A DNA stretch of 9,223 nt from Methanobacterium sp. (GTDB lineage: Archaea > Methanobacteriota > Methanobacteria > Methanobacteriales > Methanobacteriaceae), in assembly GCA_030539815.1 (NCBI GenBank), contig JAUNXM010000076.1, positions 1-9,223 on the forward strand, given 5' to 3'. The notes beneath the pieces were generated by a model, which made no database searches, was not told the DNA's origin, and was given only the letters and a program-made list of their open reading frames with translations. Position 1 is the first letter of the stretch. Each line of letters starts with the position of its first letter. Positions 7,549 through 9,223 of this stretch are shown piece by piece. The position numbers and the translations under genes are program-made.

Positions 7549-8631
7549 CTATTTTTTCCTGACCAGTACCACGTGTCCTACCACCAGGGCACCCAGGATC
7601 AGGAAGGTTAATAGAGCAGTTCCATTCATGGATCTGTTCATTAAAAACAGCCCCATGGTAGCCTGGGCAATGAAGGCAGTTAAAGATCCAATCAGTAAGG
7701 CCTCTCTACCCAAACAACTTTTATCTCCGTTTTCCCTTCGTCTGCGGTAGGTTCGCAGTATTCTGAAACCCATGTACATAACCAGGGCACACCAGCCCAG
7801 TAAGAACACCAGGAATAAATAGCCAAAATCAAAGGCCACACCGAATATTCCAGGAAGCATGTAGTCGATAACATCCTTTTTGGTTACCAGTATTCCGTAA
7901 AATACAGGGTATGGTAAGCTAAAAAGGGTGATCAAGGCGATAGGTAATGATATATAACCATCAGACCCTGCCAAACAGGCATCCTGCCAGAAACATGACC
8001 CTAACTGGTGTCCTGTGAGAGTGGTGTTTTTAATCACCATTTCAATACTGGCGGTGGCATAATTTTCTATCCTGGAAAGCCTGAGGAGCGGACTTAATAC
8101 ACTCATGTCCAAGGCCCTGGAAAGCAATTCCAGGGATCCGAAACCAACCAGGGCAGCCACTACTACCAGGGCAATTCTGCGGACGGTAAACACGGATTGT
8201 TGCCTGAAAGATTTGGAAATTATGAAAAATCCTATAAAAAGTCCAAATAACCATAACAAAAGGAATGATCTGTGCATCAATCCCCCGGCTATGGTGATGA
8301 AAAGTATAATACCTCCCATATACAGTTGCAGACTTCGTGTGTTTATACCGGACTTTTTCATGATGGGAATAGCAGCCATAATGGTTACCACTGCCAGTAA
8401 AGCCAAAGGCCCATAGGGATGTGTGAATTCTGAGTGGGTAAATCCAGGTACGAAAAGGAACAGAGCATCGACTCCGAACATTAAGGCAAATCCTGCTGCC
8501 ACGATCATGGCCACCAGGAGAACCAGATTCAAACCCATGGGTGCCAGGTTTAATATGAAGAAAACCGCCAGTTGAAGTATGACCGCGATTTCAATAATGT
8601 ACTGTAAGTGATTCTGAGCAATTAAAGCCAT
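7549..8631 (-). CDS. polytopic membrane protein, possible SEDS or O-antigen-ligase-like
   Basis: A 360-residue integral membrane protein with about ten hydrophobic segments (near residues 11-30, 35-60, 74-90, 103-118, 121-140, 150-170, 227-249, 262-289, 309-331, 337-357). I do not recognise a named family. The C-terminal half has a suggestive order: an amphipathic helix ending in TLTGHQLG (about 190-212), a large loop with Cys213 and Cys219, a short KKDVID segment (251-256), a helix with GVAFDFGYLFLVFLLG, a cytosolic RRRR cluster (296-299), and two last helices with AFIAQATMG and MNGTALL. That order resembles SEDS (FtsW/RodA) or O-antigen ligase/polymerase proteins, but identity is not established. 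The start is the ATG at 8631 after GGAGG (8643-8647); an earlier TTG at 8649 overlaps that ribosome site. It is first in the operon with the DUF1890- and DUF1894-like genes. Confidence 0.8.
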   Translation of the reverse strand: MALIAQNHLQYIIEIAVILQLAVFFILNLAPMGLNLVLLVAMIVAAGFALMFGVDALFLFVPGFTHSEFTHPYGPLALLAVVTIMAAIPIMKKSGINTRSLQLYMGGIILFITIAGGLMHRSFLLLWLFGLFIGFFIISKSFRQQSVFTVRRIALVVVAALVGFGSLELLSRALDMSVLSPLLRLSRIENYATASIEMVIKNTTLTGHQLGSCFWQDACLAGSDGYISLPIALITLFSLPYPVFYGILVTKKDVIDYMLPGIFGVAFDFGYLFLVFLLGWCALVMYMGFRILRTYRRRRENGDKSCLGREALLIGSLTAFIAQATMGLFLMNRSMNGTALLTFLILGALVVGHVVLVRKK

Positions 8632-8642
8632 ATTATATAATT

Positions 8643-8647
8643 CCTCC
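8643..8647 (-). promoter_or_regulatory. ribosome binding site deciding the membrane-protein start
   Basis: GGAGG on the minus strand lies 11 nt before the ATG at 8631, a rather long spacer. The TTG at 8647-8649 overlaps the GGAGG itself, so it cannot be the start served by this site. Confidence 0.65.
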
Positions 8648-8786
8648 AATTTTAGACTTTATTACCAAAAGGATAGTTCTTTGGATATTTTCGATTTTCG
8701 TAATTAATAAAAAATCATTAGATATCAGATGATCATGTTAAATCCCTGATTTTGAGTTAATTTCTAGATAAATCTGATTATTTTTT

Positions 8787-8803
8787 TATATATTAAATAT
8801 AAA
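8787..8803 (-). promoter_or_regulatory. candidate TATA region for the membrane protein operon
   Basis: On the minus strand TTTATATTTAATATATA offers two overlapping archaeal boxes. Initiation about 25 nt downstream would leave a leader of roughly 135 nt before the ATG at 8631. The surrounding DNA is very AT-rich, so the exact box is uncertain. Confidence 0.35.
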
Positions 8804-9071
8804 GTCAGTCCGTATCTAATTATTTAATTAGGAATAATTTTGATTATTAGTTTGTTTATTTGTGATTATTTTATTGTATAGATAATTTTTATATCAAGAA
8901 ATTTAATCTATTCCTAGATCTAATCCTAATTTTATTATACTTCTTAAGGTAGGTATTTAAATTCTTTTGTGAAGTTGAACTTGAAAAAATAATTTGATCC
9001 CCTAAAACATTGGATTAAAACATGTGTATGAACCACCAGTAATACTTATCATGGTAAATAACGGCATTAAG

Positions 9072-9079
9072 TTTAAATA
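9072..9079 (+). promoter_or_regulatory. TATA box of tRNA-Ala
   Basis: TTTAAATA lies with its centre about 27 nt before the mature tRNA 5' end, the usual archaeal distance, so transcription should begin at or just before the tRNA. Confidence 0.6.
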
Positions 9080-9099
9080 CCGGAAAAGATAAGTGTAGT

Positions 9100-9180
<81 letters not shown>

Positions 9181-9206
9181 TATTCAGCCCATTGTTAATT
9201 TAAGAC

Positions 9207-9212
9207 TTTTTT
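9207..9212 (+). terminator. oligo-T terminator after tRNA-Ala
   Basis: A T6 run 30 nt past the tRNA 3' end fits a short trailer followed by archaeal intrinsic termination. Confidence 0.4.
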
Positions 9213-9223
9213 CAGGGACTTAC

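Overview
The window comes from a methanogenic archaeon, most likely a mesophilic member of the Methanobacteriales (Methanobacterium-like). The grounds are a complete methenyl-tetrahydromethanopterin cyclohydrolase gene, archaeal short forms of thymidylate synthase and methionine synthase, two proteins resembling the methanogen families DUF1890 and DUF1894, AT-rich archaeal TATA boxes, oligo-T terminators, and a tRNA-Ala without an encoded CCA. No plasmid, phage, IS or CRISPR signature is present.

Layout. Positions 1-55 hold a possible 3' tail of a plus-strand gene. Positions 151-2905, minus strand, are a one-carbon block transcribed metE -> thyA -> mch. metE and thyA overlap and are surely co-transcribed. 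mch follows a 209-nt leader with its own candidate TATA box and a perfect 13-bp inverted repeat. Positions 3184-6544 are a plus-strand pair: a small split-barrel flavin-type protein, then a large cytosolic multi-sensor histidine kinase whose frame is broken near 4080-4117. Positions 6677-8631, minus strand, are an operon of a polytopic membrane protein, a DUF1890-like protein and a DUF1894-like protein. Positions 8632-9102 are AT-rich non-coding DNA, and tRNA-Ala(GGC) lies at 9103-9176.

How the genes fit together. Mch handles the methenyl/formyl step of CO2 reduction on tetrahydromethanopterin. ThyA draws on a methylene-level C1 unit for dTMP, and MetE makes methionine from a methylcorrinoid. 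The block therefore joins the main C1 trunk to two biosynthetic exits. From memory, mch, tysY, metE, the DUF1894 protein and the DUF1890 protein are consecutive in Methanothermobacter thermautotrophicus (MTH773-MTH777). Here the plus-strand flavoprotein/kinase pair sits inside that otherwise conserved minus-strand order.

Most notable points. (1) The kinase gene is split, and a 10-bp direct repeat 37 bp apart explains the break: removing one 37-bp unit restores a perfect PAS-coil-GAF reading frame. (2) The membrane protein upstream of DUF1890/DUF1894 has a C-terminal layout resembling SEDS or O-antigen-ligase/polymerase glycosyltransferases, a tentative but interesting idea in a lineage with pseudomurein walls. 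(3) The mch leader carries the inverted repeat, one arm of which covers the candidate TATA box.
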